Positions 1-5,626 of a DNA stretch of 9,114 nucleotides are shown here, piece after piece. A program made the translations under genes and the position numbers. The notes under the pieces are model-generated. The model was not told where the DNA came from. It searched no databases and saw nothing but the letters and a program-made list of their open reading frames with translations. Origin of the DNA: Syntrophus sp. (in: bacteria) (GTDB taxonomy: Bacteria > Desulfobacterota > Syntrophia > Syntrophales > UBA5619); contig PNOO01000089.1 of NCBI GenBank assembly GCA_013824905.1, positions 1 to 9,114 on the forward strand, read 5' to 3'. Position 1 is the first letter of the stretch; each line of letters opens with the position of its first letter.

Positions 1-1365
1 AAGCGTACATTCAGTCCGGCACGCATCCTGCTCGATAACGGTATCCCCAAAGTCGTCGCCTTATCGAGTGAGTCTGTGCCCTTGACGGATCCGCGGGTGA
101 CGATCCTCATCCCCTCGATGGGACAGCTCGCGACGGATGCGTTTGCCTCGGTTCTGCGGGGATTGGGATTTCATGCGAAGGGGCACCGGGGAAATGACGA
201 GGCCATCCTCAAACTCGGTCGGGCAAATACCTCCTGCAAGGAATGCCTGCCGCTGATCCTGACCGCGGGAACTCTGCTCAGCTATATCAAAAACGGCAAA
301 CGTCCGGACGAGATCCTGGTGTACTTCATGCCGACCGGCTCGGGTCCCTGCCGCTTCGGCCAGTACTCCGTTTACATGGAGGATCTGATCCGACGGCTGG
401 AAATACCTGATGTCGCCCTGCTTTCGCTGTCCTCAGACAATTCCTATATAGGGATGGACAACCATTTCGATCGTTATGGCTGGTGGGCGGTGATTGTCTC
501 CGACGTCATGGAGGACATCCGTTCGATGCTTCTGGCCGATAGCGTCGATCCCGTTGCCGCCGTGAGTGTTTACAATGAAGAATGGCGAAAAATCCTTCTG
601 GCCCTGGAGAAGGTGAATTTTAAAATCCTGGCCGCCCAGCTCGCCGAGAGCGCTGAACGCCTCAGCACCGTAGCGCTCAAGCGCCCATCCCACACGGTTC
701 CCATGATCACCTTGACCGGTGAGATCTTTGTTCGTCGTGACGCCCTCTCCCGTCAATATCTGACGGAGTCCCTTGCAGAACAGGGATTTGCCACCGCATG
801 TGCACCGGTATCCGAGTGGATTCACTACTGCCATTATCTTACGGAGCGGGGGTTTAATCAGGACCATTTGACGGTGGCTCAGAGATTCCAGCTCAGAATC
901 CGCCATCTGTTCCAGAGGCGCGATGAAAGCCGTATCAAGTCGATACTCTCCAAATCCGGGCTCGTTCAGGCCGAGGCGCTTGATATAGATAAAATCATTA
1001 AAAATGCTGCACCGTATATTTCACTGGATCTTCCCGGCGAGGCTATCCTCACCATTGGCGGCTCCCTTGGCGATGTGGCGACCCACTCTTGCGGGGTCAT
1101 TTCCATCGGGCCATTCGGGTGCATGCCGAATCGAATTTCGGAGGCCATTCTCGGCGAGATCATGACGGCGCAAAGGAAACTGGCGACCGATCCGACAAAC
1201 AAAAAACTGCAGGACATTCTGACCGAAGTCGACGAGTTGCCGTTTTTGGCGATAGAGAGCGACGGGTCGCCTTTTCCCCAGCTGATCAACGCCAAGCTTG
1301 AAACCTTTTTGCTCAGAGCGGATCGCTTCCATCGGCACATGATGGCGATCCGTGAGAGCGGCTGA
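1..1365 (+). CDS. C-terminal part of large CoA-enzyme activase / 2-hydroxyacyl-CoA dehydratase-like protein (5' end outside window)
   Basis: The frame is open from the first base, so the gene starts upstream; a GTG at 76 is only an internal codon, because conserved-looking sequence precedes it (RILLDNGIPKVV). The 454 visible residues resemble the C-terminal region of the ~1400-residue proteins that join BcrAD/BadFG-type ATPase activase domains to a DUF2229/HgdB-like part. Visible hallmarks are a SCKEC pair (Cys codons at 235 and 244), GSGPCRFGQY, and near the end GPFGCMPNRISEAIL followed by FLAIESDGSPFPQLI and a final LETFLLRA-type helix. In the family these cysteines are candidate iron-sulfur ligands. 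Such proteins are linked to ATP-driven one-electron activation of 2-hydroxyacyl-CoA dehydratases or benzoyl-CoA-type reductases, but many copies have no assigned substrate, and this one cannot be assigned. Family call is strong; exact role is unknown. Confidence 0.85.
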   Translation, partial: KRTFSPARILLDNGIPKVVALSSESVPLTDPRVTILIPSMGQLATDAFASVLRGLGFHAKGHRGNDEAILKLGRANTSCKECLPLILTAGTLLSYIKNGKRPDEILVYFMPTGSGPCRFGQYSVYMEDLIRRLEIPDVALLSLSSDNSYIGMDNHFDRYGWWAVIVSDVMEDIRSMLLADSVDPVAAVSVYNEEWRKILLALEKVNFKILAAQLAESAERLSTVALKRPSHTVPMITLTGEIFVRRDALSRQYLTESLAEQGFATACAPVSEWIHYCHYLTERGFNQDHLTVAQRFQLRIRHLFQRRDESRIKSILSKSGLVQAEALDIDKIIKNAAPYISLDLPGEAILTIGGSLGDVATHSCGVISIGPFGCMPNRISEAILGEIMTAQRKLATDPTNKKLQDILTEVDELPFLAIESDGSPFPQLINAKLETFLLRADRFHRHMMAIRESG

Positions 1366-1426
1366 AATAACAATTTATGTAGTTGATAGCATAATGAAAA
1401 AGGCATCCGCTTCCTGCAGTCATCGG

Positions 1427-1454
1427 TTGACGGATTCAGAATACTATGCAAAAT
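1427..1454 (+). promoter_or_regulatory. weak candidate sigma70 promoter for the DUF4412-like gene
   Basis: TTGACG at 1427-1432 matches the -35 consensus at five of six positions and is followed after 16 bp by CAAAAT at 1449-1454, which matches the -10 consensus at four of six. It lies about 90 bp before the start codon in the 180-bp gap that follows the activase gene. No terminator hairpin is seen in that gap, so read-through from the upstream gene is also possible. Confidence 0.3.
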
Positions 1455-1545
1455 GACAATACATAACGATTCAAAATTGTGGTGAGAAACGAACCTCGAC
1501 CGGCAATGGCGGATCAAGCCAATGGTTAGAGAAAAGGAGGATGTC

Positions 1546-2232
1546 ATGTCGAAAGTAGGTATTAGGTATCAGGTCCCGGTTTTTTTTATGGCAGCGATCT
1601 TGTTTGCCGGTTCGTCTGTTCTTGCAGCCCCGCCGGACAATTACACGGCGACGATGGTCTCTTCGGGAATGGAAATGCCCATGGCAAGAATGGGAGCCAG
1701 GAGCCGTGTGGAAAACCCGGGTATGAAGGACGTTGTGACGATCAGTCTTGGGGACATGAAAAAGACCATTATGATGAACAAAGTCACAAAGACCTACTAC
1801 GAGCAGCCGATCCAGGACCGGGAGAATACCCCGAATGCATACGACCCTGACATGGTGCTCGAGAAAAAAAAGGTGGGCGCCGAGACGATTGACGGCCACC
1901 CATGCATCAAATACGATGCGGTCTTTTATCGGAAGAATACCCCTGAGGAAAAGTACAAAGCCACCCTCTGGGAGGCGCAGGATCTCAAAGATTTCAATAT
2001 TCAAACCGAAATGACCCTCCCGCCGAACCCGAAGTATCCTGGGCCCGGGGGGAAGATGGTCATGAAATTCAAAGACATCAAGTTAGGTGCGGCTAAAGCC
2101 TCCCTGTTTGAGGTGCCTGGGGATTACACGAAAGTCAACAGCGTGCAGGAAGTCATGGGCTTGGGCAGCATGGAAAACATGGTTGAAATGATGAAGAAAG
2201 CGCCGAAGGGACAGAGGCCGCCCAGACCCTGA
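1546..2232 (+). CDS. secreted DUF4412-like protein
   Basis: The start at 1546 is preferred over an in-frame ATG at 1522 because AAAGGAGGA ends 5 bases before it and because it places a clean signal peptide at the N-terminus: basic residues, then VPVFFMAAILFAGSSVLA, then AAPPDN. The 228-residue product should therefore be exported. The mature part has the pattern of DUF4412 or LolA-like beta-rich proteins: a segment binding the text 'MARMGARSRVEN', then TIMMNKVTKTYYEQP, GAETIDGHPCIKYDAVF, TLWEAQDLKDFNIQTEM and a final FEVPGDYTKV strand. It is rich in Met and Lys, particularly near the C-terminus (MENMVEMMKK), and ends in a Pro/Arg-rich tail. Function is unknown; a periplasmic or outer-membrane lipid- or metal-related role would be a guess. 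It is separated by 153 bp from the next gene. Confidence 0.75.
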   Translation: MSKVGIRYQVPVFFMAAILFAGSSVLAAPPDNYTATMVSSGMEMPMARMGARSRVENPGMKDVVTISLGDMKKTIMMNKVTKTYYEQPIQDRENTPNAYDPDMVLEKKKVGAETIDGHPCIKYDAVFYRKNTPEEKYKATLWEAQDLKDFNIQTEMTLPPNPKYPGPGGKMVMKFKDIKLGAAKASLFEVPGDYTKVNSVQEVMGLGSMENMVEMMKKAPKGQRPPRP

Positions 2233-2341
2233 CGCTTAAACGCCATCCACGCAACCGGCCTTGCGGTGATTGGCGCGGCGCCGACAATCCGCTGAAGCGG
2301 TTGTCACTGCACTTGCACTGCTTCGCAGATCAGCAGGTTCG

Positions 2342-2372
2342 TGCCTCCGCTTGGCTTCGCCGTTAGGAGGCA
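2342..2372 (+). repeat. imperfect hairpin just before the cupin gene
   Basis: TGCCTCC at 2342-2348 is the exact inverse complement of GGAGGCA at 2366-2372, and a short inner stem GGC/GCC (2353-2355 with 2359-2361) closes a TTC loop. The 3' arm contains one GGAGG that would be hidden in the stem, while the second GGAGG at 2376-2380, which serves the cupin ATG, stays free. A second smaller hairpin lies at 2283-2305 (GACAA plus CCGC paired with GCGG plus TTGTC, one bulged T). Neither has a T-tract, so neither looks like a terminator. Confidence 0.4.
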
Positions 2373-2385
2373 AACGGAGGGTGAG

Positions 2386-2781
2386 ATGAACGAAGCCATT
2401 CAGCGCATGAATCTCGATGCGGAGTTCTACACTTCCGAGAAATGCTACATCATCGAACTGTCCAACACGCCGGATGATCCGGACGCATCGATCGCCCGGG
2501 CGCGCGTCGCGCCAGGGGTTACCACGCGATGGCATCGGCTGGTCAGGACAGCCGAACGTTACGTCATCCTCGAGGGGAGAGGCCGCTTGGAGGTCGGCAG
2601 CCTTTCTCCACAGGAAGTGGGCGTTGGCGACGTCGTGCTCATCCCCCCGTCTTGCCGTCAGCGGATAACCAACCTCGGCCCAGGGGATCTGATCTTCCTT
2701 GCCATCTGCACCCCCCGGTTCCGGTCCGAGGTATACGAAGACATCGATAACAATCCACTTCCACACGGGGGCAACGCCTGA
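2386..2781 (+). CDS. small single-domain cupin protein with incomplete metal site
   Basis: The ATG at 2386 has CGGAGG ending 5 bases upstream and starts a 131-residue protein; in-frame codons further upstream add residues that do not belong to the fold. Both cupin motifs are in exact register. Motif 1 runs from G44 through H50, position 52 and E57 to G64; motif 2 runs from G81 through P87 and position 92 to N96. The usual second histidine is Leu52 and the motif 2 histidine is Gln92, so only His50 and Glu57 of the four standard metal ligands remain. The C-terminal CTPRFRSEVYEDID segment is common to one group of small bacterial cupins. Substrate is unknown. The gene and its flanks are richer in G+C than the genes on either side, which may point to separate ancestry. 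Confidence 0.8.
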   Translation: MNEAIQRMNLDAEFYTSEKCYIIELSNTPDDPDASIARARVAPGVTTRWHRLVRTAERYVILEGRGRLEVGSLSPQEVGVGDVVLIPPSCRQRITNLGPGDLIFLAICTPRFRSEVYEDIDNNPLPHGGNA

Positions 2782-2912
2782 CCGGTCATTGCACCGGACC
2801 TGTGCAAGCGGGCTTTTCCCGTCCGCCCGGGCCGTTGAATTCACAAATTCGCCTTGTACGCAAACCCCAAGACAAAAGGGTGTATTTTGCGATGATTTAG
2901 TGTAATGTGCAG

Positions 2913-2935
2913 CCATGATAGGTCCGCCATCATGG
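2913..2935 (+). repeat. 7-bp inverted repeat upstream of the helical-protein gene
   Basis: CCATGAT at 2913-2919 and ATCATGG at 2929-2935 are perfect inverse complements around a 9-base spacer. The right arm runs into the GGAGGG (2934-2939) that precedes the small ORF at 2947. It could be an operator or an RNA hairpin that affects ribosome access. No T-tract follows. Confidence 0.35.
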
Positions 2936-2946
2936 AGGGTGACAAA

Positions 2947-2991
2947 ATGGCAATGGCGGTAAGAGTATCCGATGCGAAGGAGGGGATTTGA
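2947..2991 (+). CDS. possible 14-residue leader peptide coupled to the next gene
   Basis: An ATG at 2947 follows GGAGGG with a 7-base spacing and opens the peptide MAMAVRVSDAKEGI. Its TGA at 2989-2991 shares its last base with the ATG of the 66-residue protein, a TGATG arrangement typical of translational coupling. An in-frame ATG at 2932 would add five residues but has no good ribosome site. It is too short to judge by codon use, so it may be chance; the good ribosome site and the exact stop-start overlap are the only support. Confidence 0.3.
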   Translation: MAMAVRVSDAKEGI

Positions 2992-3191
2992 TGAAAGATA
3001 CGAAGAATCAACTGGAAAATCTTCTGGCCTACTGGCTGAAACATAACCGGGAACACGGGGCGGAATTCCGCGAATGGGCCGATAAGATGACTACGGATCA
3101 AAAAGAGGTCGCCGGGCAGCTGCGGCAGGCGGCTGACAAGATGGCCGAGGTTGACGAGTTCATGAAAAAGGCTCAGAAGCTGTTGAAGTGA
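2991..3191 (+). CDS. 66-residue charged helical protein, possible CooT partner
   Basis: The ATG at 2991 follows AAGGAGGGG with a spacing of about 7 bases; a TTG three bases earlier is a less likely start. The product has no signal peptide or membrane segment, is strongly charged, and reads as two or three amphipathic helices. The N-terminal half carries YWLKHNREHGAEFREW, with His18 and His22 one helical turn apart, Glu25 close by, and Trp15 and Trp29 bracketing them. The second half (VAGQLRQAADKMAEVDEFMKKA) looks like a coiled coil. I recall short proteins with the same W..HN..H...F..W core in other anaerobes, sometimes close to nickel or cobalamin genes, but no function is established that I can name. 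It is 58 bp upstream of cooT, so co-transcription is likely. A metal-binding accessory role is inference. Confidence 0.7.
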   Translation: MKDTKNQLENLLAYWLKHNREHGAEFREWADKMTTDQKEVAGQLRQAADKMAEVDEFMKKAQKLLK

Positions 3192-3249
3192 CCCTGTTGC
3201 CCAACTTCAGTATTTACAGCTTGGACTTTAGCGTATTTATGGAGGGTCT

Positions 3250-3438
3250 ATGTGTCTGGCTAAATTATACTCGCCCGGCGCCCAAAAGCCGGTGATGGAA
3301 AATGTGACCCAGATCACGATTGAAAACGGGAAAATCAGTGTAGAAACACTCTTCGGTGAAAAGCAGGTCTTTGAAGACAAAATTCAAATGATCAACTTTA
3401 CGGAATCCAGGGTTCAACTGGTCAAGGCTGCCGTATAA
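3250..3438 (+). CDS. cooT: CooT family nickel-binding protein
   Basis: The product is 62 residues and begins MCLAKLY, the signature N-terminus of CooT proteins, where Cys2 is a nickel ligand. The rest follows the family pattern of a small beta-barrel: VTQITIENGKISVETLFGE, then a short strand and the closing segment INFTESRVQLV. GGAGGG at 3241-3246 sits directly before the ATG. In Rhodospirillum rubrum CooT is encoded with the carbon monoxide dehydrogenase accessory genes and binds Ni(II); homologues in other anaerobes often occur away from cooCJ, and no CODH or cooC is visible here. The cytoplasmic role is presumably nickel storage or delivery to an enzyme elsewhere. It is the last plus-strand gene of the left half and is followed by a hairpin terminator. 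Confidence 0.85.
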   Translation: MCLAKLYSPGAQKPVMENVTQITIENGKISVETLFGEKQVFEDKIQMINFTESRVQLVKAAV

Positions 3439-3477
3439 CCTAATCAAGTCGTTTGTTCCACCGCCATGGAATTACTA

Positions 3478-3516
3478 TGGGGAGGACATCGTGATGACCT
3501 GCCCTCCCCATTTCTT
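3478..3516 (+). terminator. rho-independent terminator after cooT
   Basis: TGGGGAGG at 3478-3485 pairs perfectly with CCTCCCCA at 3503-3510 (8 bp, mostly G-C) around a 17-base loop, and the right arm is followed by TTTCTT. It lies 40 bp after the cooT stop, in the 92-bp gap between convergent cooT and the octahaem cytochrome gene. On the minus strand the stem is not followed by a T-run, so it acts mainly for cooT. Confidence 0.7.
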
Positions 3517-3530
3517 AGGGATAGTGAAGC

Positions 3531-4712
3531 TTATTTTTTGAAAATTGTCTTATACTTTTCATCCATGGCCGCTGCCGTCTCTTTTGTATGGCAGTAAAGC
3601 ATACACGAATTTGGCATCTTAGGCCTGCCGCTCTTTTCATCAACCCCGAACTGAATGGTTTTCGCCGGAGGAATCGCCTCAAAGGTATGATTGGGAACCG
3701 ATCCGGCCGTTATGGTGTAGGGCAGGTGGCAGGACGAACAGGAGGCGACTTCGTAGCGATGACCGGAATGTTTTTTAGCATCAGCGACAATATTTTCATG
3801 GCATTTCCCGCACAAGGAACGCTCGTCCCCTTTTAATTGGCCCGACCGGTAAGAGAGACTTCCCTTATGGGGGTCATGGCAGGTCACGCAACTGAGATCC
3901 GGTACGCCGTTATGACGGCTCTTGATCCATTCGAGATACTGCTGACGGTGGCGGTTGGCGTTCTTCTGATCCGGGAAGAAGGAGCCTGCCGCGGTATAAG
4001 GCTCCAGATTCAAGTCTTTCATCAAGGTGTCGGGCTTATTGAGTTCGTAATTTACCGGATAGTTGAACTTGCTTAGGTCCCCCTTCATCCGCGCCCGGAT
4101 GTGGCAGCGGCCGCAGTTCTCGGTGTTCTTGTCGATGACAGCCTTCACTTTTTTCGGGCTTTTGGCATGGTCGGCCGAGGGGCCGTGACAGGCCTCGCAC
4201 CCGATGTTGAACTCGACAAAAGTCCGTTCCTTATAATTCGTTCCGGTAGCGTGGCAATAGCCGCATTCGTTAAACCAATCAAGGCGTTCTAGACCCCCCT
4301 CCTTGTTCTTGCGAATAGAAAAATGCTTCCTGGGTCGTGTATATTCATACTCCCCGGAAATGATGTTGCCTTTTTCATCCCAGAAGGCATAGCGTTCTTC
4401 CTTGTACCAGCCGCCGATGACATAGGCCCAGTCATACTGATCGGCTTTGGGAGCGCCCTCCATTTTGAGATCGGCTTTGACGTTCTTGAAATCACCCTTG
4501 GCTATCGGCCGGACCATCCAGGCATGAATGGTATTCTTCCAGTCATCGTATTTTGCCTTGTGGCAACCCTTGCATGTCTCCGACCCTGCATAGGCTTTGC
4601 CCGTGATCGGATCTTTGGACGGACCGGGCGCCATCTTTGCGGAAGCGGCATAAGCAAAGGTTACAAAGAAAATAGCCACGAGAACCAGAAAAAACGTCAT
4701 CTTTCTTTTCAT
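3531..4712 (-). CDS. exported multihaem (octahaem-like) cytochrome c
   Basis: The start at 4712 is chosen because AAGGAG lies 7 bases upstream and a signal peptide begins there (MKRKMTFFLVLVAIFFVTFA, cleavage near residues 22-25); a longer frame to 4808 adds 32 non-signal residues. Seven classical haem c sites are present: CKGCH (C47), CGYCH (C150), CEACH (C172), CGRCH (C200), CVTCH (C275), CGKCH (C301) and CSSCH (C325). An eighth, CMLYCH (C370), has three residues between the cysteines. The layout, with ETCKGCHKAKYDDW first and a GGWYKEERYAFWDEKGN segment, resembles soluble periplasmic cytochromes of the c554/DmsE-like group. No outer-membrane or C-terminal anchor is seen. It should carry electrons in or across the periplasm. 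It follows the two-component genes with a 263-bp leader region, so it may be their target. Partner and acceptor are unknown. Confidence 0.9.
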   Translation of the reverse strand: MKRKMTFFLVLVAIFFVTFAYAASAKMAPGPSKDPITGKAYAGSETCKGCHKAKYDDWKNTIHAWMVRPIAKGDFKNVKADLKMEGAPKADQYDWAYVIGGWYKEERYAFWDEKGNIISGEYEYTRPRKHFSIRKNKEGGLERLDWFNECGYCHATGTNYKERTFVEFNIGCEACHGPSADHAKSPKKVKAVIDKNTENCGRCHIRARMKGDLSKFNYPVNYELNKPDTLMKDLNLEPYTAAGSFFPDQKNANRHRQQYLEWIKSRHNGVPDLSCVTCHDPHKGSLSYRSGQLKGDERSLCGKCHENIVADAKKHSGHRYEVASCSSCHLPYTITAGSVPNHTFEAIPPAKTIQFGVDEKSGRPKMPNSCMLYCHTKETAAAMDEKYKTIFKK

Positions 4713-4734
4713 TTCATTACTCCTTCCCTTGTAT

Positions 4735-4758
4735 GCGCTCCACTTCGCAGTGGAGTGC
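4735..4758 (-). promoter_or_regulatory. stem-loop in the 5' leader of the octahaem cytochrome gene
   Basis: On the minus strand CTCCACT, GCGA, AGTGGAG gives a perfect 7-bp stem closed by a GCGA tetraloop of the stable GNRA class, extended by two G-C pairs after one A-C mismatch. It ends about 10 bases before the AAGGAG ribosome site and 22 bases before the start codon. It has no T-tract on either strand, so it is more likely an mRNA-stabilising or translation-affecting element than a terminator. Confidence 0.45.
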
Positions 4759-4788
4759 GAGAAAAAACCGTAAAGAAATTCACCTTTA

Positions 4789-4798
4789 TTGATATCAA
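4789..4798. promoter_or_regulatory. perfect 10-bp palindrome upstream of the cytochrome gene
   Basis: TTGATATCAA lies about 80 bp before the octahaem cytochrome start. Its half-sites equal those of FNR boxes (TTGAT and ATCAA), but the four-base spacer of an FNR box is missing, so it does not qualify as one. It remains a candidate operator by position only. Confidence 0.25.
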
Positions 4799-4889
4799 CA
4801 CCGTGCATATTGTTTTATTTGTCGGTAGTAATTTATGCCTGAATGAGAAGATGACACAAGAGAAAACTTATTCACCGATTTACATATCA

Positions 4890-4907
4890 TGTGAACAGTT
4901 CTTCACA
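4890..4907. promoter_or_regulatory. 18-bp inverted repeat, candidate operator
   Basis: TGTGAA and TTCACA form perfect 6-bp arms around a 6-base spacer in the gap between the response-regulator stop and the octahaem cytochrome gene, 180-195 bp before the latter. The half-sites resemble CRP/FNR-family TGTGA/TCACA, but the spacing of eight between those cores, instead of six, does not fit CRP. It could be a site for the adjacent regulator. Confidence 0.3.
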
Positions 4908-4975
4908 GGCGGTGTATCCAGAATGATCGGACAGGAAACGTCAGTTCATGCAACATGCTAAAAGATTATCCCTTG

Positions 4976-5626
4976 TTACAGGGGAAGGTAATTTTCCAGC
5001 ATCCGGAGACAGTCAATCGTCTTGGTCCCTTCTTTGGAGAGGGAATAAGATTTTTCATTATCCTGCTGAACAATCCCGGCTTCCTTTAGCAGCTTTAAAT
5101 GAAATATCACTTTCGTGTGGTCATCGATCCCCAACTCACGGGTAATTTCCATGAGACGCATATTCTCTCGGGTGTTCAGGAATTTGATTATATTTCTCCG
5201 GATGGGGTTGGCCAGAGAGCTCAGTGTACGATCTAAGTCCAGATTATTCACGCACACTTCGAATCTCGCTTCCTCAAGCACGCGCCGTAGGGTCGTCAGA
5301 AGGGCCTCGATCTTAAATGGTTTGGCAATGTAATCGCTCGCCCCCTTTTTTATCGCATCAACCGCGTTCTCGACAGTGGCGAAGGCGGTTATCATGATCA
5401 CCTTTGCTTTCGGTCGCAGTCTTCTCAGGGTAAGGAGCGAGTCGATGCCGTTCATTTTCGGCATCATAAAATCAAGGAGAATGATGTCAAACTCCTCTGC
5501 TTCACTCCTTGCAATTGCCTCTTGGGCCGACGCCGCGCTCTCGGTCTGATACCCCGCTCCCGTCAATACCTCGGTGAGATTCAACCTGAATTCTGCGTCA
5601 TCGTCCACAATCAGTATCTTTTTCAT
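4976..5626 (-). CDS. response regulator: receiver domain plus ArsR-like winged helix
   Basis: Residues 1-118 form a complete receiver domain: acidic D8/D9, phosphoacceptor D52 in LLDFMMP, T80 in MITAFAT and K102 in IAKPF. Residues about 128-216 form a winged helix-turn-helix that starts with SSLANPIRRNIIKFL, contains a recognition-like segment ending HLKLLKEAGIV, and closes with a wing around NEKSYSLSKEG. That output resembles ArsR or HTH_20 domains and not the OmpR, LuxR or NtrC outputs usual for receivers. Start at 5626 has GGGAG about five bases upstream and overlaps the kinase gene by 29 bp, so translation is probably coupled and the two form a cognate pair. Gene order suggests that it controls the cytochromes on either side; that is inference. 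No AAA+ domain is present, so it should act with ordinary sigma70-type polymerase. Confidence 0.9.
   Translation of the reverse strand: MKKILIVDDDAEFRLNLTEVLTGAGYQTESAASAQEAIARSEAEEFDIILLDFMMPKMNGIDSLLTLRRLRPKAKVIMITAFATVENAVDAIKKGASDYIAKPFKIEALLTTLRRVLEEARFEVCVNNLDLDRTLSSLANPIRRNIIKFLNTRENMRLMEITRELGIDDHTKVIFHLKLLKEAGIVQQDNEKSYSLSKEGTKTIDCLRMLENYLPL

Noticed and set aside
966..2004. Two minus-strand frames of 177-193 codons over the activase end and the DUF4412-like gene
   Set aside because: Both plus-strand genes have clear family features or a signal peptide; the minus frames show no recognisable domain.
2341..2372. GTTAGG core and short leader before the cupin gene, similar to an integron attC/cassette junction
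   Set aside because: No matching inverse core is found 60-140 bp upstream, the core lacks the final pyrimidine, the site after the gene (GTTGAAT near 2835) has no partner, and no integrase is present.
2236..2916. 226-codon minus-strand frame over the cupin gene
   Set aside because: The plus-strand cupin has both motifs in register and a good ribosome site; the long antisense frame reflects high G+C.
4789..4798. FNR box
   Set aside because: The half-sites TTGAT and ATCAA abut with no four-base spacer, which does not fit FNR binding; kept only as a palindrome.
4713..4808. Upstream extension of the octahaem cytochrome to an ATG at 4808
   Set aside because: It would place 32 polar residues before a normal signal peptide and crosses the leader hairpin; the ATG at 4712 has AAGGAG at correct spacing.
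4323..4961. 212-codon open frame on the plus strand
   Set aside because: It is antisense to the signal peptide and first haem region of the octahaem cytochrome, whose seven CXXCH sites prove the minus frame; no ribosome site.
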